A stretch of 64,000 nucleotides of DNA from Shewanella algae (GCF_009183365.2 NZ_CP068230.1:4245001-4309000), one strand, 5' to 3'; shown: positions 8,591-17,908, counted from the first letter of the stretch. The notes: a model not told the origin generated them from the letters alone. Translations and numbers: made by a program.

Positions 8591-9991
8591 ATGAAAACAT
8601 TTTATCTGCCATTTATAGCCACGGCACTCTGGCTCGGCCTCCTGAGCCCAGCCCAGGCCGGCGGCCCCCACAAAGAGGTGCTCAAGGGCCCCTTCAACAC
8701 AGGCTCGGAAGTGACCCAGGCCTGTCTTGAGTGCCATGAAAAGGACGCCGATGACTTTATGCTGTCATCCCACTGGACCTGGGAGCTGGGGCAGGAACTG
8801 CCCGGACGCACAGTCAAACGGGGCAAGAAAAACTCCATCAACAACTTCTGTGTTTCCATCGCCGGTAACGAACCACGCTGTACCGGCTGCCATGCCGGTT
8901 ACGGCTGGAAAGACAACAGCTTCGACTTCAAGGACAAGACCAAGGTGGACTGCCTGGTGTGCCATGACACCACGGGCACCTATGTTAAAGATCCCGTCGC
9001 GGCCGGAGAGGTATTCAAGACGGTGGATCTGCTGCGGGTCGCCCAGAATGTCGGCAAGCCGGTGCGGGATAACTGCGGCAGCTGCCACTTCTATGGTGGC
9101 GGCGGAGATGCGGTCAAGCATGGCGACCTCGACTCTTCCATGGCCTACCCGGACAAGGCCACGGATGTGCATATGGACAGCGATGGCAACGACTTCCAGT
9201 GTCAGGACTGCCACACCACCCAGAAGCATATGATCAGCGGTAACGCCATGGGTGTGTCCCCAGGTGGTGAAGATCATATCGGCTGTGACAATTGCCACGA
9301 CGGTGCACCACATGGCAACAAACAGTTGAACAAGCACGCAGCCACTGTGGCCTGTCAGACCTGCCACATTCCCTTCTTTGCCCGCCATGAACCCACCAAG
9401 CTGCACTGGGACTGGTCAACTGCCGGTGAAGACAGGGAAGAGAGCCTGGATCAATATGGTCGTCACAGCTACGCCAAGAAAAAGGGCAGCTTCGTTTGGG
9501 GCAAGATGGTCAAGCCCAGCTACGCCTGGTACAACGGCCGTGCCGATGCCTATATGGCCGGTGACAAGATGGATCCCGAGCAGGTCACCCGTCTGACCTT
9601 CCCCCTGGGTGACATTCAGGATCCCAAGGCGAAGATCTACCCCTTCAAGGTGCACACAGGCAAGCAGGTGTACGACAAGGTCAACAAGGTGCTGCTCAAT
9701 CCCAAGACCTATGGCAAGGGCGGTTTCTGGTCTGAGTTTGACTGGGATAAGGCGATTCGCTTAGGGATGGCCGCCAGTGAGCCCATGCAGGCCAAGGGCA
9801 TCAGCTACAGCGGCCAGTACGGCTTTGCCCAAACCGAAATGTGGTGGCGTATCAACCACATGGTCTCGCCCAAGAGTGAAGCGCTCAAGTGCGCTGACTG
9901 CCACAACGGCGGTGACCGCCTCGACTGGCAGGCGCTGGGCTATGAGGGCGACCCCATGAAGCACAAAGGCGGCGTCCGCCACGCCCGCTGA
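8591..9991 (+). CDS. otr: Octaheme c-type cytochrome, tetrathionate reductase (Otr) family
   Basis: 466 residues with a signal peptide (cleavage after SPAQA) and exactly eight CXXCH motifs: CLECH, CTGCH, CLVCH, CGSCH, CQDCH, CDNCH, CQTCH and CADCH. The last is isolated near the C-terminus. This number and arrangement match the Shewanella octaheme tetrathionate reductase family, whose structurally characterised member reduces tetrathionate and also nitrite and hydroxylamine in vitro (established for the family). The RBS is GGAGG before ATG. It is the last gene of the three-gene cytochrome operon and ends at a strong hairpin. The physiological substrate is uncertain; proximity to psrABC and a TtrSR-like sensor favours a sulfur oxyanion. 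Confidence 0.88.
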   Translation: MKTFYLPFIATALWLGLLSPAQAGGPHKEVLKGPFNTGSEVTQACLECHEKDADDFMLSSHWTWELGQELPGRTVKRGKKNSINNFCVSIAGNEPRCTGCHAGYGWKDNSFDFKDKTKVDCLVCHDTTGTYVKDPVAAGEVFKTVDLLRVAQNVGKPVRDNCGSCHFYGGGGDAVKHGDLDSSMAYPDKATDVHMDSDGNDFQCQDCHTTQKHMISGNAMGVSPGGEDHIGCDNCHDGAPHGNKQLNKHAATVACQTCHIPFFARHEPTKLHWDWSTAGEDREESLDQYGRHSYAKKKGSFVWGKMVKPSYAWYNGRADAYMAGDKMDPEQVTRLTFPLGDIQDPKAKIYPFKVHTGKQVYDKVNKVLLNPKTYGKGGFWSEFDWDKAIRLGMAASEPMQAKGISYSGQYGFAQTEMWWRINHMVSPKSEALKCADCHNGGDRLDWQALGYEGDPMKHKGGVRHAR

Positions 9992-10013
9992 GCAGATTCA
10001 GGCAAGCCCTGAA

Positions 10014-10052
10014 GACCGGCTCCCGTATCTCCCTGCCTCCCGGGAGCCGGTC
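10014..10052 (+). terminator. Strong hairpin downstream of the octaheme cytochrome gene
   Basis: Perfect 12-bp stem GACCGGCTCCCG/CGGGAGCCGGTC with a 15-nt loop, 22 bp after the stop codon. No long T tract follows, so it may work as an mRNA 3' stabiliser as well as, or instead of, an intrinsic terminator. Confidence 0.65.
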
Positions 10053-10252
10053 ACTCTCATCTGTTACTATCCAAACGAGATGCCACTTATCCCCAAAAAA
10101 GACATTTAGACCCAGAATCGGGCCAAAGTGTCCAAGCGGCACTACACTGAATTAGACTATGACGGTAAATTCGGGTCATTGGTGATGCAACTCCCTACAA
10201 AAAATGGCATTTTTCTTGCGTTGTCTGGGCATCCTTTTCTGTGGCAAGTGCA

Positions 10253-11395
10253 ATGACAACAAACGGCAAGACTTTTTCCTCATTAAACCGCTCCCTGGGT
10301 GAGCTCAGCGGCGCCTTTGCCGATCTGGGAACCTTTCTCCCTCTGGTGCTTGGGCTGATCGCCCTGAATCAGTTTTCTCCCCAAGGCATTTTTCTCGGTT
10401 TCGGTCTCTTTGCCCTGGCCACCGCCCTGTTTTATCGCCGCCCCATTCCCGTGCAACCCATGAAGGTGATTGCCGCCCTGGTCATCGCCCAGGGGCTGAC
10501 ACCCGGCATGATGCAAGCCAGCGCCATGCTGATGGGAGTAATACTGCTGGTACTGGCGGCCTCCGGCGCCATCAGTTGGCTGTCGCGGCAAATATCCCAG
10601 GCTGTCAGTGTCGGTATCCAACTGGCCATAGGGCTGCAGCTGTTGTGGATGGGTTTCAAGATGATGGCCGACGAGCCTGTGCTGGGATTCGGCGCCTTCG
10701 CACTGATTTTCTTTGCCCGCTTTATCCCGCTGCGCTATCTGGCCATGCCCTTGGTGATCGCCCTCGGCATGCTGTGGCAATACCAGCAAGGCGGCAGCGA
10801 CAGCAGCTTTGTGTTCAACAACACGCCTTGGCACTTGAGCTGGCCCGAGTTAAATGACTGGGGCGCCGCGGCGACCCTGTTGGTGCTGCCGCAACTGGCG
10901 TTGACTTTGACCAATGCCGTTATCGCCACCTCAGTAATGGCCAAAGAGAAGTTCCCCGAAGACAGCAAGCGTTTCAGCCCCAAGGCCTTTGCCACCAGCT
11001 CTGGCCTGGCCAATCTGTTGCTGAGCCCCTTCGGTGCTTCGGCCATGTGCCACGGTGCCGGTGGGTTGGCGGTGCAATACCATTTCGGTGCCCGCCGCCT
11101 GTGGGCGCCGCTGATCTTCGGCGGCAGTTGCCTGCTAATAGCCCTCTCCTGGGGGGAAAACGTGGCCTGGCTGCTGAGCCTTATTCCGCTGGCTATTCTC
11201 GGTAGTCTGCTGTCCACCGCCGGCTTGCAGTTGGCCTGGTCCAAACGCCTCTTGGACGGTAAGCCTTTCTGTATCTTTGTTATCCTGGCGACCGCTGTGG
11301 TGAGCCTGGCCGTCAATGCCGCCGCCGGTCTGGCTGTAGGTGTGGTGCTGGAATTCGGCCGCCGTCAGTGGCAAACCCTAAGCGCACTGCGCTGA
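10253..11395 (+). CDS. MOT1-like molybdate/sulfate transporter (SulP-related)
   Basis: About 380 residues and 10 or more hydrophobic helices. The first helix carries ELSGAFADLGTFLPLVLGL and a later one the MPLVIALGML segment, both characteristic of the MOT1 group of SulP-related proteins known as high-affinity molybdate carriers in plants and annotated 'putative sulfate/molybdate transporter' in bacteria. The start is uncertain: GTG at 10241 or ATG at 10253; neither has a clear ribosome site. It has its own upstream region containing GGGTCATT (10173-10180), also found before the TonB receptor at 18015. Molybdate supply would serve PsrA, but this link is inferred. Confidence 0.75.
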   Translation: MTTNGKTFSSLNRSLGELSGAFADLGTFLPLVLGLIALNQFSPQGIFLGFGLFALATALFYRRPIPVQPMKVIAALVIAQGLTPGMMQASAMLMGVILLVLAASGAISWLSRQISQAVSVGIQLAIGLQLLWMGFKMMADEPVLGFGAFALIFFARFIPLRYLAMPLVIALGMLWQYQQGGSDSSFVFNNTPWHLSWPELNDWGAAATLLVLPQLALTLTNAVIATSVMAKEKFPEDSKRFSPKAFATSSGLANLLLSPFGASAMCHGAGGLAVQYHFGARRLWAPLIFGGSCLLIALSWGENVAWLLSLIPLAILGSLLSTAGLQLAWSKRLLDGKPFCIFVILATAVVSLAVNAAAGLAVGVVLEFGRRQWQTLSALR

Positions 11396-11406
11396 TCTCA
11401 ATCCAC

Positions 11407-11450
11407 AAAGCCACCATCCCGGTTCAAACTGAGCCCGGGATGGTGGCTTT
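11407..11450. terminator. Bidirectional terminator between convergent genes
   Basis: Sixteen-bp perfect stem AAAGCCACCATCCCGG / CCGGGATGGTGGCTTT with a 12-nt loop, placed between the MOT1-like gene and the convergent deacetylase gene. Confidence 0.8.
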
Positions 11451-11483
11451 AGAGTCGATGGCAGGCGTTATCTGCAGGGCCAC

Positions 11484-12494
11484 CTAGCCTGCCGGGAAGC
11501 GTCGCGGCGGATTAAGCGGCACATCGTTTTGGCTCAAGGCCCACCTGGCAATCTCATCCTTACGCATAAAACCGACATCTGCATGAGACTTGGCATACTC
11601 GAGGAAGGAATTGAGTGCGCTGACGATTCCGGGGGCACCGCCTATCCTGTCGTGAACACTGATGGACATCATGCGTCTGCGGTCTGCCCCTTCGAGATAA
11701 AGGCAGTCAAATTCATCCTTGAGTTCCTGCAGGAAGGCCGCGGCTGTCATGGCTGTATTGCCGCCGAAGCGGCCTATATCGTTGTTGCGCAGGCTATAGG
11801 GCACCACGGCAAACGGCTTTCCTTTGACAGGGATCAGCGACGGCTCGTCGCGGCCCAGATCATCTATGTGATAGATAAAACCGAGCTGCTGCAGTATCTC
11901 CAGCGTCTTGGGGGTATGCCGCATCCAAAAGGCGTTGAACCCCAACGGCCGCTGGCCGGTGATCCGCTCCAGAGTGGCAATACTCTGCTCATAGGAGCCG
12001 CGCTCTTCGGCTTCACTCATGCTGTACTGCGGCGTCCAACTCTGACCATGGCCGGAGATCTCATGACCATGCTCGGCCACGGCTCTGGCAAGCTCAGGAG
12101 CCAGTTCAGCAGCCCGCCCCACCATGTGCGACGTCACCTTGATACCGTGTTTGTCCCACAGTCGCAAAAGCCGGGGGATCCCCTCATTCATGCCGTAGGC
12201 GTACCAAGTCGGCGTGATGGTATCAACATAACCCGGCTCCATGGGGGGAAACGGCCCTTCGGCATTTGCCCCTTGGGCTCCCGCTTCAAACTGCATTGAG
12301 ATGGAGATAACCAGGCGCTCACCATTGGGCCAGAAATGGCGCTTGCCTGCTGGGTTATTTTTGCCATCAGCGGCCGCTGCCCCTGGAAGCAACATGGGCG
12401 TGCTCATACCACCAGCGGCCACGGCGGTTTGACTTAGACCCAAACCGGCAGCCAGAGCGCCACCGGCCATTAAAAATTGTCTGCGTGAATGCAT
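11484..12494 (-). CDS. Secreted polysaccharide deacetylase (NodB-fold, PuuE-like)
   Basis: 336 residues. The N-terminus is a Tat-type signal (HSRRQFLMAGGALAAG), so the protein is probably exported folded. The NodB-fold core contains the late metal-site motif HEISGHGQ (about residue 145). It also has WMRHTPKTLEILQQLGF and a terminal SISVHDRIGG, closer to allantoinase/PuuE-like branches than to peptidoglycan deacetylases. It is the last gene of a three-gene minus-strand operon with a SnoaL-like protein and an Old Yellow Enzyme, opposite a LysR gene, so it may act in catabolism of a small molecule rather than on a polymer. Substrate unknown. Confidence 0.75.
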   Translation of the reverse strand: MHSRRQFLMAGGALAAGLGLSQTAVAAGGMSTPMLLPGAAAADGKNNPAGKRHFWPNGERLVISISMQFEAGAQGANAEGPFPPMEPGYVDTITPTWYAYGMNEGIPRLLRLWDKHGIKVTSHMVGRAAELAPELARAVAEHGHEISGHGQSWTPQYSMSEAEERGSYEQSIATLERITGQRPLGFNAFWMRHTPKTLEILQQLGFIYHIDDLGRDEPSLIPVKGKPFAVVPYSLRNNDIGRFGGNTAMTAAAFLQELKDEFDCLYLEGADRRRMMSISVHDRIGGAPGIVSALNSFLEYAKSHADVGFMRKDEIARWALSQNDVPLNPPRRFPAG

Positions 12495-12506
12495 ACTCTT
12501 TGCTCC

Positions 12507-13088
12507 TTAAGGCTTGAGATTCATCTGGGAGAAAAGACTCTGATAGTCTTCCAGATGCCAGTTGTCTGTAATACGGCCTTGCTTAACCCGGTAGAGATCC
12601 ACCGCCTGAAAATTTATCGCCTGCCCCTGACCCTGCTGTTCGCCAAATTGGCCACTGAAATGACCACGAAACCTCAGACGCACAGTGACATAGTCATCGG
12701 CCACCAGGAGATGCTCAATCTCAGCACTGAGATCCGGCACCGCCTGTCTGAAGCCCTCTGATGCCTGTAATACCCCGCCGAGTCCCTGGGATCGCCCGCT
12801 TGGCAGCGTACGATCGACAAAGTGTTCACTCAGGGCTGCACGGGCAAAGGCCGGATCGCCACTGTTCCAAAATGCGGCGTAAAGACGGGCCGCCTGAACA
12901 ATCTCGGCCTCAGCCTGACTGCCATCTGTCACCAGAACCTTGGGCACAGGCAGGTTTGTTGCCAAAGCAGCCGGTCTGGCCACTACTGATGCAGCACTTA
13001 AGGCCAAAGCGCTACAGAGCAAGGCCGGCCAAATAGCGGCGCGGCTCAAGGCCCGAGACGCATTGAGCGCCGGGCTTTCCCGCTTCAT
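12507..13088 (-). CDS. Exported SnoaL-like (NTF2-fold) ester cyclase family protein
   Basis: 193 residues with a long hydrophobic N-terminal segment (ALLCSALALSAASVVA), likely a signal peptide or anchor. The rest has the SnoaL pattern: AARLYAAFWNSGDPAFARAAL, a central DYVTVRLRFRGHFSGQF strand pair, and the terminal GRITDNWHLEDYQSLFSQM. Members of this fold are small cyclases, isomerases or binding proteins; no substrate can be assigned. Its start overlaps the end of the upstream OYE gene by 4 nt (ATGA), so the two are translationally coupled, and it lies 12 nt before the deacetylase gene. Confidence 0.75.
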   Translation of the reverse strand: MKRESPALNASRALSRAAIWPALLCSALALSAASVVARPAALATNLPVPKVLVTDGSQAEAEIVQAARLYAAFWNSGDPAFARAALSEHFVDRTLPSGRSQGLGGVLQASEGFRQAVPDLSAEIEHLLVADDYVTVRLRFRGHFSGQFGEQQGQGQAINFQAVDLYRVKQGRITDNWHLEDYQSLFSQMNLKP

Positions 13089-14191
13089 TGACCCACCTCA
13101 AGAGGCTGCAACGCCGGATAATCTGTGTATCCCTCGGCGCCGCCTCCAAACAGTGGGCCAGTGCCGAGCGGCGCCAGCGGCTTACCGAGCTGTAAACGTT
13201 TGGGCAGATCCGGGTTGGAGATAAAGGGGCGACCAAAGGCCACCAGATCGGCATAGCCTTGCTCCAATACTGTCTCGGCGCGCTCAAGATCGTAGCGACC
13301 GGCCACTATGATGCAGCCTGGAAAGGCATGACGCAGGCTGCGACGAAAGCTTTCGGGAATCTCAGGCGCATCGTCCCAATCGGCTTCAGACAAGTGCAGA
13401 TAAGCGACTCCTCGCTTGTTAAGCTCGGCCGCCGCCAGGAGTATGGTGTCGACGATTTCCGGGCAAGCCATATCCTTAAAGGTGACATAGGGCGCCAGGC
13501 GAATCCCCACCCGCTCCGGGCCTATGCGTTCGGCGATGGCATCTACCACCTGCAGCAGGAAACGCACTCTGTTGGCCTTAGTGCCGCCGTAAGCATCGTT
13601 ACGCTTATTGGAGTTGGTCCGCAGAAACTGATCGATCAGATAACCGTTGCCACCATGTACCTCAATGCCATCAAAACCCGCTTCAACGGCATTGACTGCG
13701 GCATTGGCAAAATCATTCACAACCCGGTCAATATCAGCCTGGGTCATGGCTCTGGGTTCCGGACAATCCACCATCTGGCCGCCATCACTGCCGTTTGAAA
13801 CCCACACCTGAGTCGCCGTCGGTGCTATGGCCGAAGGGGCTATCGGCGCTTCTCCCTTCTGGAACACGGGGTGAGACACCCTGCCAACATGCCAAAGCTG
13901 ATTGAAGATTCGTCCCCCGGCGTCATGCACGGCGCGGGTAACCAAACGCCACCCCTGCAGCTGCTCTTGGGTGTAGATCCCGGGTGTAAAGGAATAGCCC
14001 TGGCTGTCGTCGGAAATCTGGGTGGCTTCTGTGATGATAAGCCCTGCCGAGGCGCGCTGACGGTAGTATTCCGCCATCATGGCATTGGGAATATTGCCCG
14101 GTTGACTGGTGCGCGAACGCGTCATGGGGGCCATGACCACCCGATTGGACAGATACAATCCCTTGAGGGAATATGGAACGAACAGTGACAT
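13085..14191 (-). CDS. Old Yellow Enzyme family alkene reductase (NemA-like)
   Basis: 368-residue FMN-dependent TIM-barrel enoate reductase. Visible family features are LSNRVVMAPMTRSR at the N-terminus, FNQLWHVGRVSHP, the catalytic HGGNGYLIDQFLRTNSNKR segment near residue 185, and the FMN phosphate-binding VAFGRPFISNPDLP near the C-terminus. These enzymes reduce activated C=C bonds, N-ethylmaleimide or nitro-esters with NAD(P)H. It is the first gene of the three-gene operon and divergent from a LysR gene, the usual arrangement for substrate-induced OYE genes. Cytoplasmic, while the two operon partners look exported. Confidence 0.88.
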   Translation of the reverse strand: MSLFVPYSLKGLYLSNRVVMAPMTRSRTSQPGNIPNAMMAEYYRQRASAGLIITEATQISDDSQGYSFTPGIYTQEQLQGWRLVTRAVHDAGGRIFNQLWHVGRVSHPVFQKGEAPIAPSAIAPTATQVWVSNGSDGGQMVDCPEPRAMTQADIDRVVNDFANAAVNAVEAGFDGIEVHGGNGYLIDQFLRTNSNKRNDAYGGTKANRVRFLLQVVDAIAERIGPERVGIRLAPYVTFKDMACPEIVDTILLAAAELNKRGVAYLHLSEADWDDAPEIPESFRRSLRHAFPGCIIVAGRYDLERAETVLEQGYADLVAFGRPFISNPDLPKRLQLGKPLAPLGTGPLFGGGAEGYTDYPALQPLEVGQ

Positions 14192-14310
14192 ATGAAACTC
14201 CTGATGACTGAATGGCGAGCTCGCCGGAACACTTCACAGGCTCATTGTCTATCTTTCGAACTTGATTGATAATTGGGCTATTACTTAACTTATTTTCAAA
14301 TAATTTTTGA
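14192..14310. promoter_or_regulatory. Divergent OYE/LysR promoter region
   Basis: 119 bp between the divergent OYE and LysR genes. It includes an imperfect dyad TATC-N14-GATA (14250-14271) with an inner ATC-N10-GAT, resembling a LysR-type site. The LysR start codon has no obvious Shine-Dalgarno sequence. Confidence 0.4.
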
Positions 14311-15222
14311 ATGTATCATCTCAATGATCTGCAACTGGCCTTACGGGTGGCCGAACTTCAGAGCCTGTCTGCCGCCGGACGCGAGCTGGGCATGACCCCG
14401 GCCGCCGCCAGTGCCGCGCTGCAGCGGCTGGAAAAGAAGCTGGGCAGCCAGTTGTTTGCCCGCTCAACCCGGCGACTGCAGCTCACCGAAGAGGGACAAG
14501 TGTTTGTCGATGCCGCCCGTCAGGCGATGGGGCTTTTGGACAACGCCGCCATGGCGTTGGCGGAAAGCCGCGGTGAGCTCAAAGGGGAAGTCAGGTTGGC
14601 ACTGCCTTCGGACTTGGGCCGCAGCCTAATACGTCCCTGGCTGGACCAACTGATGGCCGGGGCGCCCGAGTTGTCACTGCAGTATTTCTTCGGCGATCAG
14701 CTGACAGATCTCATCGGCCAGAATGTTCACCTGGCGCTGAGGTACGGCCATTTGAGCGACTCAAGCCTGATGCGGCGGCATCTATTGTATGTGCACAGGG
14801 TGGCGGTGGCCTCGCCTGAGTATCTGGCCCAATATGGTCGGCCCAAGACGCCCCATGAACTGAGCCAGCATAAGGTGCTGATCCTCAATCGTGGCGGTGA
14901 ACCTTGGCAACGCTGGGGCTTCACGGAAGCCGGTAACCCATTGGCCGTCGAGGTGAAAGGCAGGCGAATAGCCAATGATGGCGCCGTCATTCGCGACTGG
15001 GCCCTGGAGGGCCAGGGTATCGCCTTCAAGAGCTGGTTGGATGTCGCCGAAGATGTGCATGCCGGACGACTGATTAACCTTTTTTCGCCCCAGCAATGCG
15101 AAACTGTGCCGCTGCAAATCCTGTACCTGCATACCGACTACCCCAGCTTCAAGGTGCGGCGGGTGATAGATTTTCTGGCCGACAGGTTTCAGACATTTGA
15201 GCGGCGCTTTCCGTTGATTTGA
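14311..15222 (+). CDS. LysR-family transcriptional regulator
   Basis: 303 residues with the N-terminal winged helix-turn-helix of LysR proteins (LQSLSAAGRELGMTPAAASA, about residues 17-36, and RLEKKLGSQLFARSTRRLQL after it). A C-terminal effector-binding domain follows, containing AVASPEYLAQYGRP and the short-chain CrgA/AphB-like pattern. It is divergently transcribed from the OYE operon with a 119-bp spacer and is most likely its regulator and autoregulated. The effector is unknown; related regulators sense quinones or electrophiles that OYE enzymes reduce. Confidence 0.88.
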   Translation: MYHLNDLQLALRVAELQSLSAAGRELGMTPAAASAALQRLEKKLGSQLFARSTRRLQLTEEGQVFVDAARQAMGLLDNAAMALAESRGELKGEVRLALPSDLGRSLIRPWLDQLMAGAPELSLQYFFGDQLTDLIGQNVHLALRYGHLSDSSLMRRHLLYVHRVAVASPEYLAQYGRPKTPHELSQHKVLILNRGGEPWQRWGFTEAGNPLAVEVKGRRIANDGAVIRDWALEGQGIAFKSWLDVAEDVHAGRLINLFSPQQCETVPLQILYLHTDYPSFKVRRVIDFLADRFQTFERRFPLI

Positions 15223-15269
15223 ACCTAGCCCATTCTTGCGCAACGTTGCCGGGATTAGCGCCGGGCTTT

Positions 15270-17144
15270 CTATTCGCTCAGGGCTTTTTTCTCGCTCAGG
15301 GCTGTTGCCCCCAGAGGCAGCCACACTCGCACTCGGCAGCCGCGGTACTCGCGGCGGTTTTCCAGCTCCAGATGACCATTATGCTGGGTCACCACGTCGC
15401 GGCAGATAGCCAATCCCAGCCCCAAACCATCCTCCTTGGTGGTGGCGAAAGACAGCATTAATTCCGCCGCCGAGGCGCTCAACCCCGTGCCTGTATCCAA
15501 GAGTTCCAACAGCAACCACTCTCCCTTGGTCCCGGCGGCTGGGGGCGCGGCCTGATAGTCGAGTTTGAGTTGGATCTCCCGTTTACCCGATACCGCATCC
15601 AGGGCATCCATGGCATTTTTCAGCAGGTTAACCAGCATCTGACTCAGCCCCACTGCATCTCCCAGCAATGGCCGCTCCGGCCCGCGACGACTTATTTTGA
15701 GCTCAACCCCCTGCTGCTCCATCGGCCGCTGAAACAGCGCCAGTGCATCCCTGAGCAGCGACTCTATCACCACAGGCTCAGATTCGGCCCGGCGCCGACG
15801 CAACAAGCCGCGAATACGATGCACCACGGCTCCTGCGCGGATAGACTGATTATTGATCTTGGTCAGCACCTCACGCATGGCATCGGCGCGCTCACCACAG
15901 CCCTCGGCGGCGCGCTGCTCCAGCACCATCATGGCGCCTTCGCTGTATTGGGTAATGGCGGCAATCGGCTGGTTGAGTTCATGCGCCAGCCCGGCACCAA
16001 TTTCGCCCAGAATAGCGGCACTCTGCATTCGTTCCAGTTGCAACTCTTTATCCCGCAGTTGTCGCTCTGTTGCCAGCAAGAATTCGCTCTTCTGGCGGAA
16101 CTTGTACTCCAGCCACAGGTGGTAGAGAGTGGAGATCAGGAACAGTAACAGCAGCGCTCCGCCCCACTCTTTGTTCTTGCGTACCCAGTCGATGGCGGCT
16201 TCATACAAAGGGGGTGGGCCGCCGTGGAGATCCAGCTCCTCATACAGCTTGATCACCTTGAGCTGACTGATAGGAGCTGTCCAGCCCATGGTGTCGGCCT
16301 TGATCGCCGCTTCAGAGTCGGAAGGCAAGTCGAACAGCGCCCGGGTCACCGACTGGGTGATATGGCTGGGCACCAGGTCAGAGGCGGCAAATGACCAGTT
16401 GGGATAGAGGGCACTGCTGGTTTCACAGTCATAGCCCTCGGGCTTGACGCCGTTGATCACCCGATAGTCCTGGCGCTGCACCAAGCCGGTTTCCACCATC
16501 TCTTCCAGGGTACAGAAGGGGGTGATAGCGGCATCCACTGTGCGGTCACGCACCTGGTAAACCAGAGGCTCCAGCGGAAACCCCAGAAAACGCACCTCGC
16601 CGAAAAAACGCTTGGCGGCAAAGCCACGCTTATTCAGCAAGCCTACAGTCGCCTGATATCCCCCCAGTGCCTGAGGATCGCTGGCCACCACAGTGGCACC
16701 ACGTAGCTCCTCAATATTGCGCACCGGGCTGTCGGCCCGCACTATGATCGCCGAGCTGATGGCAAAGGTGGTTCCCTGATGCTTGCGACTGCGCATGGTG
16801 GCCAGCCAGGACAGGGGCAACTTGCTGCTGAGGCTAAGATACTGCCCCGGGTTGGTCACAATAAAGTGGATCCTGTGCTCCAGCAGTTGCTGGCTCATTT
16901 GATCAAAGGTCAGCGGCTCCACCTCGAAACGATTGCCGGGCAGCTGTTGGCTGAGATAACGCATCATGGGGCGCCATCTCTCTTTTGCCTGGGCAACCCC
17001 GTGATTGGCCAGTACCCCGACCCGAAACACAGCCTCTATGGGCTCGTCACCCATTTCGGCATCGGTCGCCGGTTCATACAGTTGCGCCGAAGCCGAAGCA
17101 CACCCGGCCCCCAACAACAGTATCAAGATTAATATTCTGGCCAT
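15270..17144 (-). CDS. ttrS: TtrS-like tetrathionate/thiosulfate sensor histidine kinase
   Basis: 624 residues from ATG 17144 (GGGGAGTAGGA upstream; an ATG at 17165 is an alternative). Signal peptide, then a periplasmic PhnD-like solute-binding domain with the TtrS-type CETSSALYPNW segment. One membrane helix (ALLLLFLISTLYHLW) is followed by a cytoplasmic kinase with H-box GLAHELNQPIAA, N-box LLKNAMDAL and DTGTGLSAS/GLGLAI ATP-binding motifs. No receiver domain. It is divergent from the response regulator at 17321. TtrS and the related ThsS sense tetrathionate or thiosulfate (established for family members, including Shewanella ones); which ligand this copy reads is open. It lies 5-9 kb from the octaheme and psr genes rather than adjacent. 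Confidence 0.82.
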   Translation of the reverse strand: MARILILILLLGAGCASASAQLYEPATDAEMGDEPIEAVFRVGVLANHGVAQAKERWRPMMRYLSQQLPGNRFEVEPLTFDQMSQQLLEHRIHFIVTNPGQYLSLSSKLPLSWLATMRSRKHQGTTFAISSAIIVRADSPVRNIEELRGATVVASDPQALGGYQATVGLLNKRGFAAKRFFGEVRFLGFPLEPLVYQVRDRTVDAAITPFCTLEEMVETGLVQRQDYRVINGVKPEGYDCETSSALYPNWSFAASDLVPSHITQSVTRALFDLPSDSEAAIKADTMGWTAPISQLKVIKLYEELDLHGGPPPLYEAAIDWVRKNKEWGGALLLLFLISTLYHLWLEYKFRQKSEFLLATERQLRDKELQLERMQSAAILGEIGAGLAHELNQPIAAITQYSEGAMMVLEQRAAEGCGERADAMREVLTKINNQSIRAGAVVHRIRGLLRRRRAESEPVVIESLLRDALALFQRPMEQQGVELKISRRGPERPLLGDAVGLSQMLVNLLKNAMDALDAVSGKREIQLKLDYQAAPPAAGTKGEWLLLELLDTGTGLSASAAELMLSFATTKEDGLGLGLAICRDVVTQHNGHLELENRREYRGCRVRVWLPLGATALSEKKALSE

Positions 17145-17320
17145 TCCTACTCCCCTTTCATCCATGAAGATAAGCTAATACAGACAGCAAAAAAATAACT
17201 TGATGGAGGGCAAATGTCGGCCAACACCTCAGTGATCTGGCTCTAAAAGCCAACAACCGGGTTTGAGCCCAGTCGCGACAAAGATTAGGATTGGCTTATT
17301 CACCCGAGAGAGGCAAGTAT

Positions 17321-17908
17321 GTGACTGACACAGCGCTTTATTTGGTGGACGACGATGCCGCCGTCCGGGATTCACTCGGCTTTATGCTGAGCCAATTCGG
17401 TTACCGGCTGCAAACCTTTGACAGCGGCCAGGCATTTCTCCAGGCCGCCGAGTTGGAGGCACCTGGCTGCGTAATCCTCGACAGCCGCATGCCGGAACTC
17501 ACCGGCCAACAGGTACAGCAGAGATTATTGGAGGCCAACAGCCCCTTGGGGATCATCTTTCTCACCGGCCATGGCGATCTGCCGATGGCCGTTGATGCCT
17601 TTCGTCAGGGAGCCTGCGACTTTTTCCAGAAACCGGTTGCCGGCAAGGCGCTGGCCGCCGCCATCGAAAAAGCCTTCGACTACAGCCTCAAGACCCATGA
17701 ACAGCAGCAACTGCAGCAGAAATACGCCACCCTGACCGAGCGGGAGCAGCAGGTATTGCAGCTGCTGGTGCAGGGAATGACCAATAAACAGATGTCCGAA
17801 GCTCTCTATCTGTCACTGCGAACCATAGAAGTACATCGCGCCAAGATCATGAAAAAGCTTGGTGTTCACAGTATTGCCGAACTGATTAAGTTCACCCCCT
17901 TGGTTTGA
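17321..17908 (+). CDS. ttrR: TtrR-like FixJ/NarL-type response regulator
   Basis: 195 residues when started at GTG 17321, which has GAGAGAGG just upstream; a TTG at 17291 would add 10 residues without a better site. The receiver domain has acidic residues VDDD at 9-12, phospho-acceptor Asp54 (VILDSRMPEL), Thr near 82 and Lys near 104. The output domain is LuxR-type (LTEREQQVLQLLVQGMTNKQ, then LRTIEVHRAKIMKKLGV). It pairs with the divergent TtrS-like kinase across a 176-bp spacer. The next gene downstream on the same strand encodes a TonB receptor, 106 bp away, with a perfect palindrome in between. Confidence 0.82.
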   Translation: MTDTALYLVDDDAAVRDSLGFMLSQFGYRLQTFDSGQAFLQAAELEAPGCVILDSRMPELTGQQVQQRLLEANSPLGIIFLTGHGDLPMAVDAFRQGACDFFQKPVAGKALAAAIEKAFDYSLKTHEQQQLQQKYATLTEREQQVLQLLVQGMTNKQMSEALYLSLRTIEVHRAKIMKKLGVHSIAELIKFTPLV

